Source: Luteimonas abyssi (lineage in GTDB: Bacteria; Pseudomonadota; Gammaproteobacteria; Xanthomonadales; Xanthomonadaceae). From it: a stretch of 64,000 nt of DNA. The stretch is taken from assembly GCF_001482195.1 (NCBI RefSeq), contig NZ_KQ759763.1, forward strand, positions 225,023-289,022, read 5' to 3'. Numbering within the stretch: position 1 is the first letter of the stretch; each line of letters starts with the position of its first letter. Below, piece after piece: positions 18,131-27,265 of this stretch. A program made the translations under genes and the position numbers. The notes beneath the pieces are model-generated. The model ran no database searches. It was not told the origin of the DNA and worked only from the letters and a program-made list of their open reading frames with translations.

Positions 18131-19228
18131 ATGCGAAGTGCGTGGTGGCCGCTGGCCTTGCTGTTGTCATCCGCGCAGGCGGTGTCCGCGGACCGCTGCA
18201 CGCGTGAGGCCTTCGCGGCGCATGCCGCGGACACACCGACCCTGGCGCCGTTGGTGATCAGCCTGCGTGCGGCGGGCACGGCCCCCGAGACCCGGGTGCT
18301 GCCCGGCGGGCAGGGCGACGACGGCCTGTCGGGCGACGAGGGATTCCGCACCGCGAGCATCACCAAGACCTATGTCGCAGCCACGGTGCTGCGGCTGTCG
18401 GAAGCCGGCGATCTGGATCTGGACGCGCCGCTGTCGGACTGGTTGCGCGACGACTGGCGGACGCTGCTCGCCGACGACGGCTACGACGTGGCGCGCATCA
18501 CCGTGCGGCACCTGCTCAGCCACACGGCCGGCTTCGCCGATCACGCGCAGACGCCGGAATTCCTGGACGACATCCGCACCCATCGCGGCGCGGGCTGGTC
18601 GCGCGAGCGGGTGGTGGGCCGGCTGGTCGCGTGGACCGATCCGGTGGCCGCACCCGGCGAGCGCTATGCGTACTCCGATACGGGCTACGTGCTGCTCGGG
18701 GCGCTGATCGAACAGGTCACCGGGCGGCCGCTCGCCGAGGCGGTGCGCACACAGCTCGATTTCGAGGGGCTCGGCCTGACGCGGACGTGGTGGGAAGGCG
18801 AGGAATCCCCCGCGGGACGCGCACGCGTGCGCCAGGTCTACGAGGGCATCGATACCCACGATTGGGATCCGAGCATGGACCGATTCGGCGGTGGCGGTCT
18901 GGTCGCGAGTGCGCGGGACATGGCGGTGTTCTTCGCCGCGCTGTTCGAAGGGCGCGTGTTCGAACGGGCCGAAACATTGGCGCTGATGCGCTCGGCGCAG
19001 GGCCTGCCGACAGACAGCCCGTATCGCCTAGGCCTGCTGGACTATCGGGACAACGGTGTGCCGGCGGAGGGGCACTCCGGCTTCTGGGGCACGCTGGCAC
19101 TGCATGCGCCCGCGAGCGGACGCACGATCGCGGGTGGGGTGGTCGACCGTACGGACATGCCGCGTCTGAGAACGCTGGTGCATGCGCTGGCGCGCTGCGA
19201 TTCGCCCGCTGGAGCCGGGGCGGATTGA
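18131..19228 (+). CDS. Serine hydrolase, class C beta-lactamase family
   Basis: 365-residue secreted protein with a signal peptide (MRSAWWPLALLLSSAQAVSA). It carries the three motifs of penicillin-recognising hydrolases: SxxK as SITK, the tyrosine motif YSDTGY (usually YSN) and HSG in GHSGFWGT. HLLSHTAGF and YVLLGALIEQVTGRPL are typical of esterase/D-aminopeptidase-like members. A true antibiotic-hydrolysing role is unlikely without further evidence. The start at 18131 has GGGAG about 8 nt before it and begins the signal peptide; the longer frame does not. Confidence 0.87.
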   Translation: MRSAWWPLALLLSSAQAVSADRCTREAFAAHAADTPTLAPLVISLRAAGTAPETRVLPGGQGDDGLSGDEGFRTASITKTYVAATVLRLSEAGDLDLDAPLSDWLRDDWRTLLADDGYDVARITVRHLLSHTAGFADHAQTPEFLDDIRTHRGAGWSRERVVGRLVAWTDPVAAPGERYAYSDTGYVLLGALIEQVTGRPLAEAVRTQLDFEGLGLTRTWWEGEESPAGRARVRQVYEGIDTHDWDPSMDRFGGGGLVASARDMAVFFAALFEGRVFERAETLALMRSAQGLPTDSPYRLGLLDYRDNGVPAEGHSGFWGTLALHAPASGRTIAGGVVDRTDMPRLRTLVHALARCDSPAGAGAD

Positions 19229-19235
19229 GCCGGCG

Positions 19236-20078
19236 TCAGCGCCGGGTCGCGAAGACGCCGTCGAGGGCGGGTTCCGCCGCAAAGCCCGCGCGCCGGAGTC
19301 GCTGCGCGACTTCGCGCGGCACGTCGCGTCCGCTGGTGAGCCGGTTCGGCGCGCCGGTGTAGTGGAACAGGCGCCCACCCCGGCGCAGGACGCGCGCCAA
19401 CTGGTCGTAGAACCGTTGCGCGTACAGCTCGCCGGCGATACCGAAACGCGGCGGGTCGTGCAGGATCGCGTCCACCGACGCCTCGTCGAGGGCGGCGATC
19501 GCCTGCGAGACGTCCGCATGGGCGAGCTGCAGGCGCCCGCCGTGCTCGGGGGCGTCGGGATCGGGCGACCAGGGATTGAGGGTGCGCAGCCACAGCACGT
19601 CGGCATTCTTCTCGAACGACATGATGCGCGTCGCGCCGGCCTCCAGGCAGCAGGCCGCGAAGTATCCCAGGCCGCCACAGGTATCGAGCACGACGCGGCC
19701 CCGCGGGGCGACCAGCGCGACCTTGCGGCGCGCATCCTCGAACGGCGAGATCCGCGCCGTCGGCAACATCTTGATGCCGTCGATCTCGAAGGTGGGTGCG
19801 CCCCAGTCGGTCGGCACCAGCTTGATCAACCCGCCCGAGAAGCGTGATACCGCGACCCAGTCGTCGCCGTCATCGGTGTAGATCGTGCGGTCCTTGAGCT
19901 TGTCGGGGTAGGGGTAGGGCCGATCGCTCCAGGTCCAGGTGTCGGCGCCGAGCGTCGCCACGCCTTCGCTGCGTCCGAGATCCAGCGAGCCGCGCCAGTG
20001 CGTCTGCCCGGCGCGGCGTGCCGCCAGCAGCGTTTCGCCGGTGGTGCGGATCAGCAAGGGACCGGAGCGGTGGGGCAC
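19236..20078 (-). CDS. SAM-dependent methyltransferase-like protein
   Basis: Predicted class I methyltransferase. After an N-terminal region (WRGSLDLGRSEGVATLGADT) comes VVLDTCGGLGYFAACCLEAG as motif I, the acid in SFEKNADV, then VDAILHDPPRFG as motif IV and GGRLFHYTGAPN. This arrangement resembles spermidine-synthase-like or RNA-methyltransferase-like proteins of archaea and bacteria. The start is uncertain: no ATG is suitable, a GTG at 20078 is given here and another GTG at 20162 is possible, neither with a ribosome site. Its stop is 7 nt from that of the convergent serine hydrolase. Confidence 0.75.
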   Translation of the reverse strand: MPHRSGPLLIRTTGETLLAARRAGQTHWRGSLDLGRSEGVATLGADTWTWSDRPYPYPDKLKDRTIYTDDGDDWVAVSRFSGGLIKLVPTDWGAPTFEIDGIKMLPTARISPFEDARRKVALVAPRGRVVLDTCGGLGYFAACCLEAGATRIMSFEKNADVLWLRTLNPWSPDPDAPEHGGRLQLAHADVSQAIAALDEASVDAILHDPPRFGIAGELYAQRFYDQLARVLRRGGRLFHYTGAPNRLTSGRDVPREVAQRLRRAGFAAEPALDGVFATRR

Positions 20079-20378
20079 GGGGCAACGTTCGATCGGGGCG
20101 GGGCATCCTAACCGACACGGCACCGCGCTGCGGCAGAACGTCGCGTCGCCATCCCCCGCCACGGCGCCCGCGGGATGATCACGCGTCGGTCACGCCCGTA
20201 AATCCGCCTTGAACCCGCGGACGTTTTTCCTGTCGCGACGGCGTGAACATTTGATTGCGCTTCAGCGGGCACCGCCTCTACTGGCCCCCGGCACGGCAGC
20301 GCGTTCGTCGCCGTCGCCACGCAGGCATGCCCTTTCGACGGACGTGCCCAAGAAGAAATCAACGAGGAGAGTTCCCAT
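20079..20378. other. Divergent gap before the outer-membrane barrel gene
   Basis: The 300-bp gap holds a candidate promoter at 20255-20282 and, just before 20379, a strong GGAG ribosome site. No protein-like frame was found. Confidence 0.5.
20255..20282 (+). promoter_or_regulatory. Possible promoter of the outer-membrane barrel gene
   Basis: TTGCGC (20255-20260) and TCTACT (20277-20282) are separated by 16 nt, each a 4/6 match to sigma-70 boxes, about 95 nt before the start codon. Weak on sequence alone. Confidence 0.28.
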
Positions 20379-21224
20379 ATGAAGAAGCTTCTGCTTCCCG
20401 CCGCCATTGCCGCGATCGCTTTCGCCCCGACCGCCTTCGCACAGCAGACGATGCCGCAGCAACAGCCGGCCCCGCCTGCGCCTGTCGCCCAGTCGCAGAC
20501 GCAGTCGATGCAGTCCACGCAGGCACCGCAGACCCAGTACAGCCAGCCGACGGCCACCACCACTGCCAGCAGCAGCCTGCGCAGCAGCGGCGACACCTAT
20601 CGCCCGGACCTGCAGCGCGGTGAGGGCAATTGGTTCGTAGGCGGCAACGTCGGTCGCACCGACGGCGGCACGACCGGCCGCTTCGGCACCGGCGACTTCA
20701 ACCTGTTCGAGAGCCGCGACGGTCGTCGGACCGGTTACGGCCTGGTCGGCGGTTACCGCTGGAAGGTCGCACCCGCCTGGGGCATCGGCGTCGAGGCCGG
20801 CTACACCGATCTCGGCAACATCCGCGTGCGCAACGCCTTCAACGACGACTCCGTGAACGAGCGTCAGGACACGAATGCATTGCGCGGCTGGTTGGCCGGT
20901 GCCAACGCACGCGTCAACGTCACCCCCGAGTGGTACATCGGTGCGCGCGGCGGCTTCTTCCGCGCCTCGGACAACGAGTTCGACTACTACAACTCCGTAG
21001 GCGAGGATCTCGGCCTCGAGAGCGGTGGCACCAGTGGCCGCAACAGCTGGTATGCCGGCGTCGGCACCGGTTGGAACGCCACCGAGAACTTCAGCGTCGG
21101 TGTGCACTACGACTACTTCCGCGCCAAGGCGGGCGATGTGCGCGATCCGGCGACGGGCGTCACCTTCGACGGTCCGAAGCGTTCCACCGCGTTGCTCAGC
21201 CTGACCGCCGAGTACGCGTTCTGA
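20379..21224 (+). CDS. Outer membrane beta-barrel protein
   Basis: 281-residue exported protein. The signal peptide (MKKLLLPAAIAAIAFAPTAFA) is followed by a ~45-residue Gln/Pro/Ser/Thr-rich linker and then an eight-stranded-type barrel of alternating polar/aromatic strands (NWFVGGNVG, YGLVGGYRWKV, IGVEAGYTDLG, YIGARGGFF, FSVGVHYDYF), closing with the typical terminal LTAEYAF. It belongs with small OmpA/OmpW-like barrels (outer membrane protein beta-barrel domain). The low-complexity linker near the N-terminus is unusual. The ATG has GAGGAGAG upstream; a long hairpin follows. Confidence 0.9.
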   Translation: MKKLLLPAAIAAIAFAPTAFAQQTMPQQQPAPPAPVAQSQTQSMQSTQAPQTQYSQPTATTTASSSLRSSGDTYRPDLQRGEGNWFVGGNVGRTDGGTTGRFGTGDFNLFESRDGRRTGYGLVGGYRWKVAPAWGIGVEAGYTDLGNIRVRNAFNDDSVNERQDTNALRGWLAGANARVNVTPEWYIGARGGFFRASDNEFDYYNSVGEDLGLESGGTSGRNSWYAGVGTGWNATENFSVGVHYDYFRAKAGDVRDPATGVTFDGPKRSTALLSLTAEYAF

Positions 21225-21262
21225 GCTGAGTCCGGGTAATACCGGGACAAGCGCGAGACAAG

Positions 21263-21298
21263 CGGGCCGCGACCGGGCACCCTACCGGTCGCGGCCCG
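21263..21298 (+). terminator. Hairpin downstream of the outer-membrane barrel gene
   Basis: A perfect 14-bp stem (CGGGCCGCGACCGG, 21263-21276, pairing with 21285-21298) with an 8-nt loop begins 38 nt after the stop. The following bases are not T-rich. Confidence 0.65.
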
Positions 21299-21479
21299 TC
21301 TGCTATCCGCCTTCGCAGGTCGCCCGGAAAATCGCGCGGGGATTGCAGCGTCGATGCCGACGAACCAGCGAGCGACCGCGCCATGGCGCGGGCCAGGTCT
21401 CCCGAAGGGGAGCGCTTTTCCCGACACGGCTGACGCCGCGTGGACCTCTGAAGATGCGTGATGCGTGGGTCCGAATGTG

Positions 21480-22544
21480 TCAGCCCGCCGACGCGCCCGC
21501 CTGGCGGATCAGGCCGTGGATGTAGGCCATCTTGTCGACCACCGGGGGTGGGATCAGGAAGGGATACAGGTCGGGCTGTCCCATCGCGCGGTTGAGGCTG
21601 TTGACGGCGTAGGTGAGCGGCAACCAGGCGTCGATCAGGCGGTGCACGTCGGTCACACGGTGCGGATCGAACAGGAAGTCGGTCTCCATCGCGGGGTCGG
21701 TGGCGATATCCGGTGCGATGCGGATGCCGAACGCGCCCGCCATCTCCAGGGTGTCGACGATGTGCAGGTAGTGGGCCCAGGTTTCGGCCCAGTCCTCCCA
21801 CGGATGCATGGTGGCGTAGGCGCTGACGTACGACGACTGCCAGTCGTCGGGCGCGCCTTGCCGATAGTGATGATCGAGCGCCTGGGCGTAGTCGGCGCGT
21901 TCGTCGCCGAACAGGGCCCTGAAGCTGTCCAGTGCGCCGCCGTCGCGGCCCAGCCGGTCCCAGTAGTAATGGCCGACCTCGTGGCGGAAATGGCCGAGCA
22001 GGGTGCGGTAGAGCTCGCCCATCGAGACCCGCGCGGACTCGCGTGCGGCGTCGTCGGCCTCGGCGAGCGCGATGGTGATCAGGCCATTGTCGTGGCCGGT
22101 CATGACCTTCGGCCCGTTCGGAGGATCGGCGAGGAAGTCGAAGACCAGCGGCTGCGGGTCGCCGCTGCCCAGCGTGGGGGTAGGCAGGCGCAGACGGAGC
22201 AGGGTGTAGAACAGCCGGCGCTTCGCGGCTTCGATCTTCTGCCAGGCGCGATGGTGATCCGGGTTGGACAGGTCGGGCACGGTGCGGTTGTGGCGGCAGG
22301 CCCGGCAATAGGGGTTCTCGTCGCCGGCAGGCAGCATCCAATTGCAGGCGTGTTGCTCCCAGTTGCGGCAGAAGCGGTAACGCACCAGCGGGTTGGCGCG
22401 CGCGATCCACGCAGCGCCCTCGGGTTCGACCGCGCTCAGCCGCGCCAGGTCTGGCAGATAGCCGAGCATCGTGCCGCAACGGATGCACGCGGTATTTTCG
22501 AAATAGACGACATGCCCGCAATGCTGGCATTTGAACAGTTGCAT
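21480..22544 (-). CDS. Zinc-ribbon metallopeptidase (Peptidase_Mx type)
   Basis: 354-residue protein. An N-terminal zinc ribbon uses Cys6, Cys9, Cys20 and Cys23, and a second cysteine set (CRNWEQHAC, YCRAC) follows. The catalytic HEVGH motif is at residues 188-192, with the downstream MHPWEDWAETWAHYLHI helix expected to supply the third ligand. It matches the family of putative zinc-binding bacterial peptidases fused to a ribbon (from memory, Peptidase_Mx). No signal peptide, so cytoplasmic. Natural substrates are unknown. The gene is divergent from the chloroperoxidase-like hydrolase. Confidence 0.88.
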   Translation of the reverse strand: MQLFKCQHCGHVVYFENTACIRCGTMLGYLPDLARLSAVEPEGAAWIARANPLVRYRFCRNWEQHACNWMLPAGDENPYCRACRHNRTVPDLSNPDHHRAWQKIEAAKRRLFYTLLRLRLPTPTLGSGDPQPLVFDFLADPPNGPKVMTGHDNGLITIALAEADDAARESARVSMGELYRTLLGHFRHEVGHYYWDRLGRDGGALDSFRALFGDERADYAQALDHHYRQGAPDDWQSSYVSAYATMHPWEDWAETWAHYLHIVDTLEMAGAFGIRIAPDIATDPAMETDFLFDPHRVTDVHRLIDAWLPLTYAVNSLNRAMGQPDLYPFLIPPPVVDKMAYIHGLIRQAGASAG

Positions 22545-22836
22545 GAGGGCACATCCGGTTGGCGCGGGGCGCGCCAGCCGGCATCGTGACCGATCGCCGT
22601 GAAGATCCGGTGGCGGGTGGGATCACGCCGTCGCAAGGGCGCCTTGCGACGGCGGTCGTCGAACGGGATGCCGGGGGCGACGTGCGCCGTGGCGCGCTGC
22701 CGCATTCATGGAAACGGGATCTCCACGACGATGACCGCCAGCTGTGTGACGCGGCGATGGGGTGCGTGCATTCACGGCGACCGACGCCCCGGCTCGCCAG
22801 CATGTCCGCTCCCCTCTCGACACTCCGGAGTCCGCC

Positions 22837-23658
22837 ATGTCCGCGTCCACTACTGCCCGCACCCGCCTGCACATCGACGATACCGGGGGAGCGGGACGCC
22901 CGGTGGTGCTCATCCACGGCTGGCCCCTGTCGGCCGAGGCGTGGAAGGCCCAGGTCGGCCCGCTACGCGACGCGGGCTATCGCGTCGTCGCCTACGATCG
23001 TCGCGGCTTCGGACGTTCGGACAAGCCCGACAGCGGCTACGACTACGACACCCTGGCGGCCGATCTCGCCGGCGTGCTGGACGATCTGGATCTGCGCGAC
23101 GTCACGCTGGTCGGTTTCTCGATGGGGGGCGGCGAGGTCGCGCGCTACATCGCTAATCACGGCGAATCGCGTTTGCACAGCGTCGTGTTCGCAGCGGCGG
23201 TGCCGCCTTATCTGATGAAGCGCGACGACAACCCCGACGGTCCGCTCACCGAGGATGCGGCGAAGGAGATGGAGGACGGCCTGAAGCAGGACCGCGACAC
23301 GTTCTTCGACGGGTTCACCCGGGACTTCTTCAGTGCCGATGGCACGCTGAAGGTGAGCGAGCAGGAGCGCCAGGACGCCATCGCGTTGTGCAAACAGTCG
23401 GACCAGACCGCGGCGCTGGGCTGCATGAAGGCGTTCGCAACCACGGATTTCCGTGAGGATCTGAAGCGCGTGACCGTGCCGACCCTGGTGCTGCATGGCG
23501 ACAGCGATGCCACCGTGCCGTTCGAGGGCTCCGGCAAGCGGACCCATGCAGCGATCGCGGGCAGTGAACTGGTGGTGATCGAGGACGCGCCGCACGGCCT
23601 CAATGTCAGCCATGCGGAGGCGTTCAACCGGGCGCTGCTGGCGTTCCTGGCGAAGTAA
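22837..23658 (+). CDS. Alpha/beta hydrolase, non-heme chloroperoxidase-like
   Basis: 273-residue alpha/beta hydrolase. The pattern HGWPLSAEAW, YDRRGFGRSDKP, nucleophile elbow GFSMGG with Ser95, LHGDSDATVPFE with the acid and APHGLN with the histidine is that of the cofactor-free chloroperoxidase/esterase group. These act mainly as esterases or lactonases; peroxidase activity is a side reaction. The ATG at 22837 has GGAG 7 nt before it. It is followed at 157 nt by a catalase-like gene on the same strand, which suggests a shared role in oxidant stress (inference). Confidence 0.9.
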   Translation: MSASTTARTRLHIDDTGGAGRPVVLIHGWPLSAEAWKAQVGPLRDAGYRVVAYDRRGFGRSDKPDSGYDYDTLAADLAGVLDDLDLRDVTLVGFSMGGGEVARYIANHGESRLHSVVFAAAVPPYLMKRDDNPDGPLTEDAAKEMEDGLKQDRDTFFDGFTRDFFSADGTLKVSEQERQDAIALCKQSDQTAALGCMKAFATTDFREDLKRVTVPTLVLHGDSDATVPFEGSGKRTHAAIAGSELVVIEDAPHGLNVSHAEAFNRALLAFLAK

Positions 23659-23814
23659 GCCGATGGACGATATCGCGGATGCGCACCGGTGCCTGGTGCG
23701 CATCCGCAACTGGCGACCTTCCTCGAGGGAGTGGCGCCGGTATGCGGTGATGTCGGCTGCCGCGTCGCGCCCGATGCGCTGCGCCGCGCGAGATCCGAAC
23801 AGGAGACTGGTGCC

Positions 23815-24909
23815 GTGACCCGATCCGAACCCCGCTACGTCAGCTACGACCCAGTGCTCGCCGAACCCCGCGCCGACGAGACGGCCCTGGCCGACGCGCT
23901 CGCCGAGACCTTGGTGGACATCGTGCGTCAGACCTGGGAGGACGAAGGGCGTGGGTTGCGTGCGGTCCACGCGAAGAGTCACGCGCTGCTCGCCGCCGAG
24001 GTCGAGATCCCCGAACTGCCGCCCGAACTGGCGCAGGGGGTGTTCGCGCGCCCAGGTCGACACCGGGCCCTGATGCGGTTGTCGACCACGCCTGGCGACC
24101 TGCTGCCCGATCGCGTGTCCACGCCGCGCGGGATCGCGCTGCGGATCTGCGACGTCCCGGGCGAGCGGCTCGAGGGTGCCGAGCATTTGCGGGGTCAGGA
24201 TGTCCTGATGGTCAACGGCCCCACGTTCAATGCGCCGGACGGCGCGACGTTCCTGCGCAACCTCAAGCTCCTGGCCAAGACCACCGATCGCATGACCCGC
24301 ACCAAGCAGGTGATCTCGGCGGTGCTGCGTGGAACCGAACGCATGCTCGAAGCGGCCAGCACCGAAAGCACCGCGCTCAAGGCCATGGGCGGTGAACCGC
24401 CGCTGCACCCGCTCGGCGAGACGTACTTCAGCCAGCTGCCGCTGCGTTTCGGCGCGTACATCGCGAAGCTGCAGCTGGTGCCGGCCTCGCCCGTACTGCG
24501 GGCGTTGGAGGGTCGTCGCCTCGAACTGGCGGACGACAATGCGCTGCAGACGGCACTCGTCACCCATTTCCGCGATCACGATGCGATCTGGGAGCTGCGC
24601 GCGCAGCTGTGCACATCGCTCGACGACATGCCGATCGAGGATGCCACTGCGGAATGGAGCACGGACCAAAGCCCGTTCCGCACCGTCGCCATCGTGCGCG
24701 CGCCGAGGCAGATCGCCTGGAGCGAGACACGCAGCCGGACGGTCGACGACGGCATGGGCTTCAGCCCCTGGTACGGCATCCAGGCGCATCGCCCCCTCGG
24801 CGAGATCATGCGCCTGCGGCAGACGGCCTACGCGCGTTCACAGGCGTTCCGGTCGCGGATGCAGGGACGGCCGCTGACGGACGGGTGCCCGTTCGCACAC
24901 GACGATTGA
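23815..24909 (+). CDS. Catalase-related heme protein
   Basis: 364-residue protein of the catalase-like family. The segment VHAKSHALLAAE with His52 would supply the distal histidine, followed by VFARPGRHRALMRLSTTPGD, STPRGIALRICDV and QDVLMVNGPTFNAPD, and later HPLGETYFSQLPLRFG and MPIEDATAEW. These match the short catalase-like proteins that lack the standard catalase ends. The start is a GTG at 23815 with AGGAGA about 9 nt upstream; the preceding frame is not protein-like. Probably cytoplasmic, acting on peroxide or organic hydroperoxide. Confidence 0.85.
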   Translation: MTRSEPRYVSYDPVLAEPRADETALADALAETLVDIVRQTWEDEGRGLRAVHAKSHALLAAEVEIPELPPELAQGVFARPGRHRALMRLSTTPGDLLPDRVSTPRGIALRICDVPGERLEGAEHLRGQDVLMVNGPTFNAPDGATFLRNLKLLAKTTDRMTRTKQVISAVLRGTERMLEAASTESTALKAMGGEPPLHPLGETYFSQLPLRFGAYIAKLQLVPASPVLRALEGRRLELADDNALQTALVTHFRDHDAIWELRAQLCTSLDDMPIEDATAEWSTDQSPFRTVAIVRAPRQIAWSETRSRTVDDGMGFSPWYGIQAHRPLGEIMRLRQTAYARSQAFRSRMQGRPLTDGCPFAHDD

Positions 24910-25004
24910 GCGGACGCCCGCTCTGATCGCCCGGGTCTGCACACGCGCGCAACGTGGCGGGGCAGGCACGGCGGGGCAGACACGACGGAGGTTGCAGGCC
25001 CACG

Positions 25005-26684
25005 TCAGCGTACCGGCGCTGGTCGGTGATCGGGACGCGCGCCGGCGCGGTGTTCGAGATCCGGATACAACCCCAGCAGGGCCAGGGCGACGCCGTTGCT
25101 CCAGCCGAACCCGTCCTGTAACGGGTATTCGCCGCCGCCACCGCCCTGCAGGGCGCCATCGGCGTCGTATTTCTCGACCAGCTTCCGATCGCGCGCATAG
25201 ATGCCCTCGACATTGGCGATGAAGCCGGCCGCGATCTCGCGGGCGAGAGCCGGCTCGCCGTGCCGCCGCAAGCCGTCCACCGCCACCCACTGCAACGGTG
25301 CCCAGACATTGGGCGCGTCCCATTGCTGGCCGCTGTCCACCGGCGTGGTGACCAAGCCGCCGGGGCGGAGCAGGTCGCGCCGGACCGCGGTCGCGGTGGA
25401 CCGTGTCCTGTCCGCGGGTGCGATATCGACGTAGAGCGGAAACAGTGCGGCGGCGGTGAGCGCGTCGCGGACGCGGCCACGTTGCCAGTCGTGGTCGGCG
25501 TAGTAGCCGTCGGGGTGCCAGAGATGCGCCTGGATGGCGGCGTCGCGGCGCTCCGCGAAGCGCCGATAACGTTCGGCGCAGGCGACATCGCCTGCCGCAT
25601 CGCAGGCGTCGGCGATGGTGCGTTCCAGGTGATGCAGCAGGCTGTTGAGGTCCACCGGCACGATCGCGGTGGTGCGGATGGTGTGCAGCTGCATCGGATC
25701 GTCGAACCAGCGGCTGGAATAGTCCCATCCGCTTTCCGCGCCTGCCCGCAGGTCGCGGTAGATCTCGGCGTCCGGGCGGTCGCTTTCGGCGGCGGTCTCG
25801 CGGTCCTGCATGAAGGATTCCGGGCGCGCCGTGTCGCGGTCGTCCCAGTAGCGGTTGAGCACCTGACCGTCGCGCAGGCGGACCACGCGACGATGTGCCC
25901 GGCCGGGCGGCAACGCGTCCGCGCCGTCCATCCAGTAGGCGTGTTCGCGCTGCAGTTGCGGCAGGTGGCGGACCAGGGCGTCCGGCGTCGTCTGCGCGGC
26001 CAGCCGCACCATGTGCGAGAAGAAGGGTGGCTGCGAGCGGCTCAGGTAGTAACTGCGGTTGCCGTTGGGGATATGGCCCCAGGTGTCGATCAGGTGCGCG
26101 AAGTTCTCCAGCATGTCGCCGACCAGATCGTGCCTGCCGCTCTCGGCCAGGCCGCGCATGGTGAAGTACGAATCCCAGTAGTAGATCTCGCGGAAGCGGC
26201 CCCCGGGCACCACATAGGGACGCGGCAGCGCGAGCAGGGTGTCGTGCGCGGCCGGTGCGCTGGTGCGGGTCAGGTGTGGCCAGAGCGCATCGATGTGCGC
26301 GCGCAGTGTCGGCTGCGGTGCGATGTCGTCCGCGTCGACGGTGCCGGGCAGGTCGAAATGTGCGTCGACGAAGCCAGCCAGATCGAATCCCGATGCATCG
26401 TGCGCCGCCAGGTAGGCCGCACGAACCCGGGGCGGGGCTTCATGCGGTGCCGCATCGACGAACAGTTTCTGGTCTGGAAACAGCCAGCGCGACTGCACCG
26501 ACTCGAACAATTCGGGGTAGTCGATGTCCGGCTGCAGCGGCGTGGCGGCAGCGACGCTCGTGTGCGCGGCCGGTGTGGCGCCCTGCGACACGCGCGTCTG
26601 GCCGGCATGCGGTGTGCATCCCGTGGCCAGGGCGAACGCCAGACAGGCGCCTGCCAGGCGCGGCGGAAGGGTGGAGGTGCGCAT
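25005..26684 (-). CDS. treA: Periplasmic trehalase (GH37)
   Basis: 559-residue GH37 enzyme that splits trehalose into two glucose molecules. Both family signatures are present: PGGRFREIYYWDSYF and QWDAPNVWAPLQW, along with the GY/glycine-rich loop GGGGGEYPLQDGFGWSNGV at the C-terminal side. The N-terminus has a hydrophobic segment ending LATGC, a likely lipobox, so it may be lipid-anchored in the periplasm. The ATG at 26684 has a GAGGGT ribosome site. The frame runs open far upstream on this strand but that part is not protein-like. Confidence 0.95.
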   Translation of the reverse strand: MRTSTLPPRLAGACLAFALATGCTPHAGQTRVSQGATPAAHTSVAAATPLQPDIDYPELFESVQSRWLFPDQKLFVDAAPHEAPPRVRAAYLAAHDASGFDLAGFVDAHFDLPGTVDADDIAPQPTLRAHIDALWPHLTRTSAPAAHDTLLALPRPYVVPGGRFREIYYWDSYFTMRGLAESGRHDLVGDMLENFAHLIDTWGHIPNGNRSYYLSRSQPPFFSHMVRLAAQTTPDALVRHLPQLQREHAYWMDGADALPPGRAHRRVVRLRDGQVLNRYWDDRDTARPESFMQDRETAAESDRPDAEIYRDLRAGAESGWDYSSRWFDDPMQLHTIRTTAIVPVDLNSLLHHLERTIADACDAAGDVACAERYRRFAERRDAAIQAHLWHPDGYYADHDWQRGRVRDALTAAALFPLYVDIAPADRTRSTATAVRRDLLRPGGLVTTPVDSGQQWDAPNVWAPLQWVAVDGLRRHGEPALAREIAAGFIANVEGIYARDRKLVEKYDADGALQGGGGGEYPLQDGFGWSNGVALALLGLYPDLEHRAGARPDHRPAPVR

Positions 26685-27265
26685 GGGGTCGACCCTCGTG
26701 AGGACCGCTCCGACCTTACCCGGGCCCATGTGCAGGCGGAACCCCGAGGGGCAGATGCCGAATCCGACGCAGGGTGATCCAGTACAGCGTGATCCAGTGC
26801 AGCATGACCCAGTGCAGCGTGGACCGGGTCGGTTCTGCCTCCGGGCGAGGGACTTCGGGTTTCGACGGGACATGGGAAGCCTCGCTTCGCTTACGCCACG
26901 TCGCGACCTGACGGGCCCCGCCGGAACCGGCAGCCTCCTCGCGCGAATGTCCCCCGGCCACCGCCATCCGGCGGCGGCCTCCTCCTTGATTTCGCCGAGA
27001 AGGCCGCCGATTCCGACGGGGCTCGGCTTGCGGATCGTGCCGGCCGCAGTCGTCGATACGCCGTTGTTTCGTGGCGCTTCGCAGACGGGAGGCAGGATCG
27101 GACGATTGCGTGAGGCACCGATGCGCAGGCGCAGTCGGATGCTGTGGAGCGTGCGGTGCCGGCCAAGACGGGGCCGTCGGATCGAGACGAGACGAAGCGA
27201 AGCGCGACGCCGATGCGACCTCGCTGCCGACGGCAGCGTCCGCCGTCGGACGGAGCGGCCGTTTA
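26685..27265. other. 581-bp intergenic stretch
   Basis: No convincing gene. It contains the 15-bp tandem repeat at 26774-26818 and short palindromic G/C runs. The half nearest the trehalase gene should hold its promoter; none stands out. Confidence 0.5.
26774..26818. repeat. Three 15-bp tandem repeats
   Basis: Units GTGATCCAGTACAGC, GTGATCCAGTGCAGC and ATGACCCAGTGCAGC lie head to tail, followed by a partial fourth (GTGGACC). They differ at one to two positions. The unit is a multiple of three, so any frame through it gives a repeated pentapeptide, but no gene is evident. Confidence 0.75.

Noticed and set aside
26774..26818. Peptide repeat from the 15-bp units read as a coding region
   Set aside because: The frames through it are short or Arg-rich and lack ribosome sites; treated as a DNA repeat.
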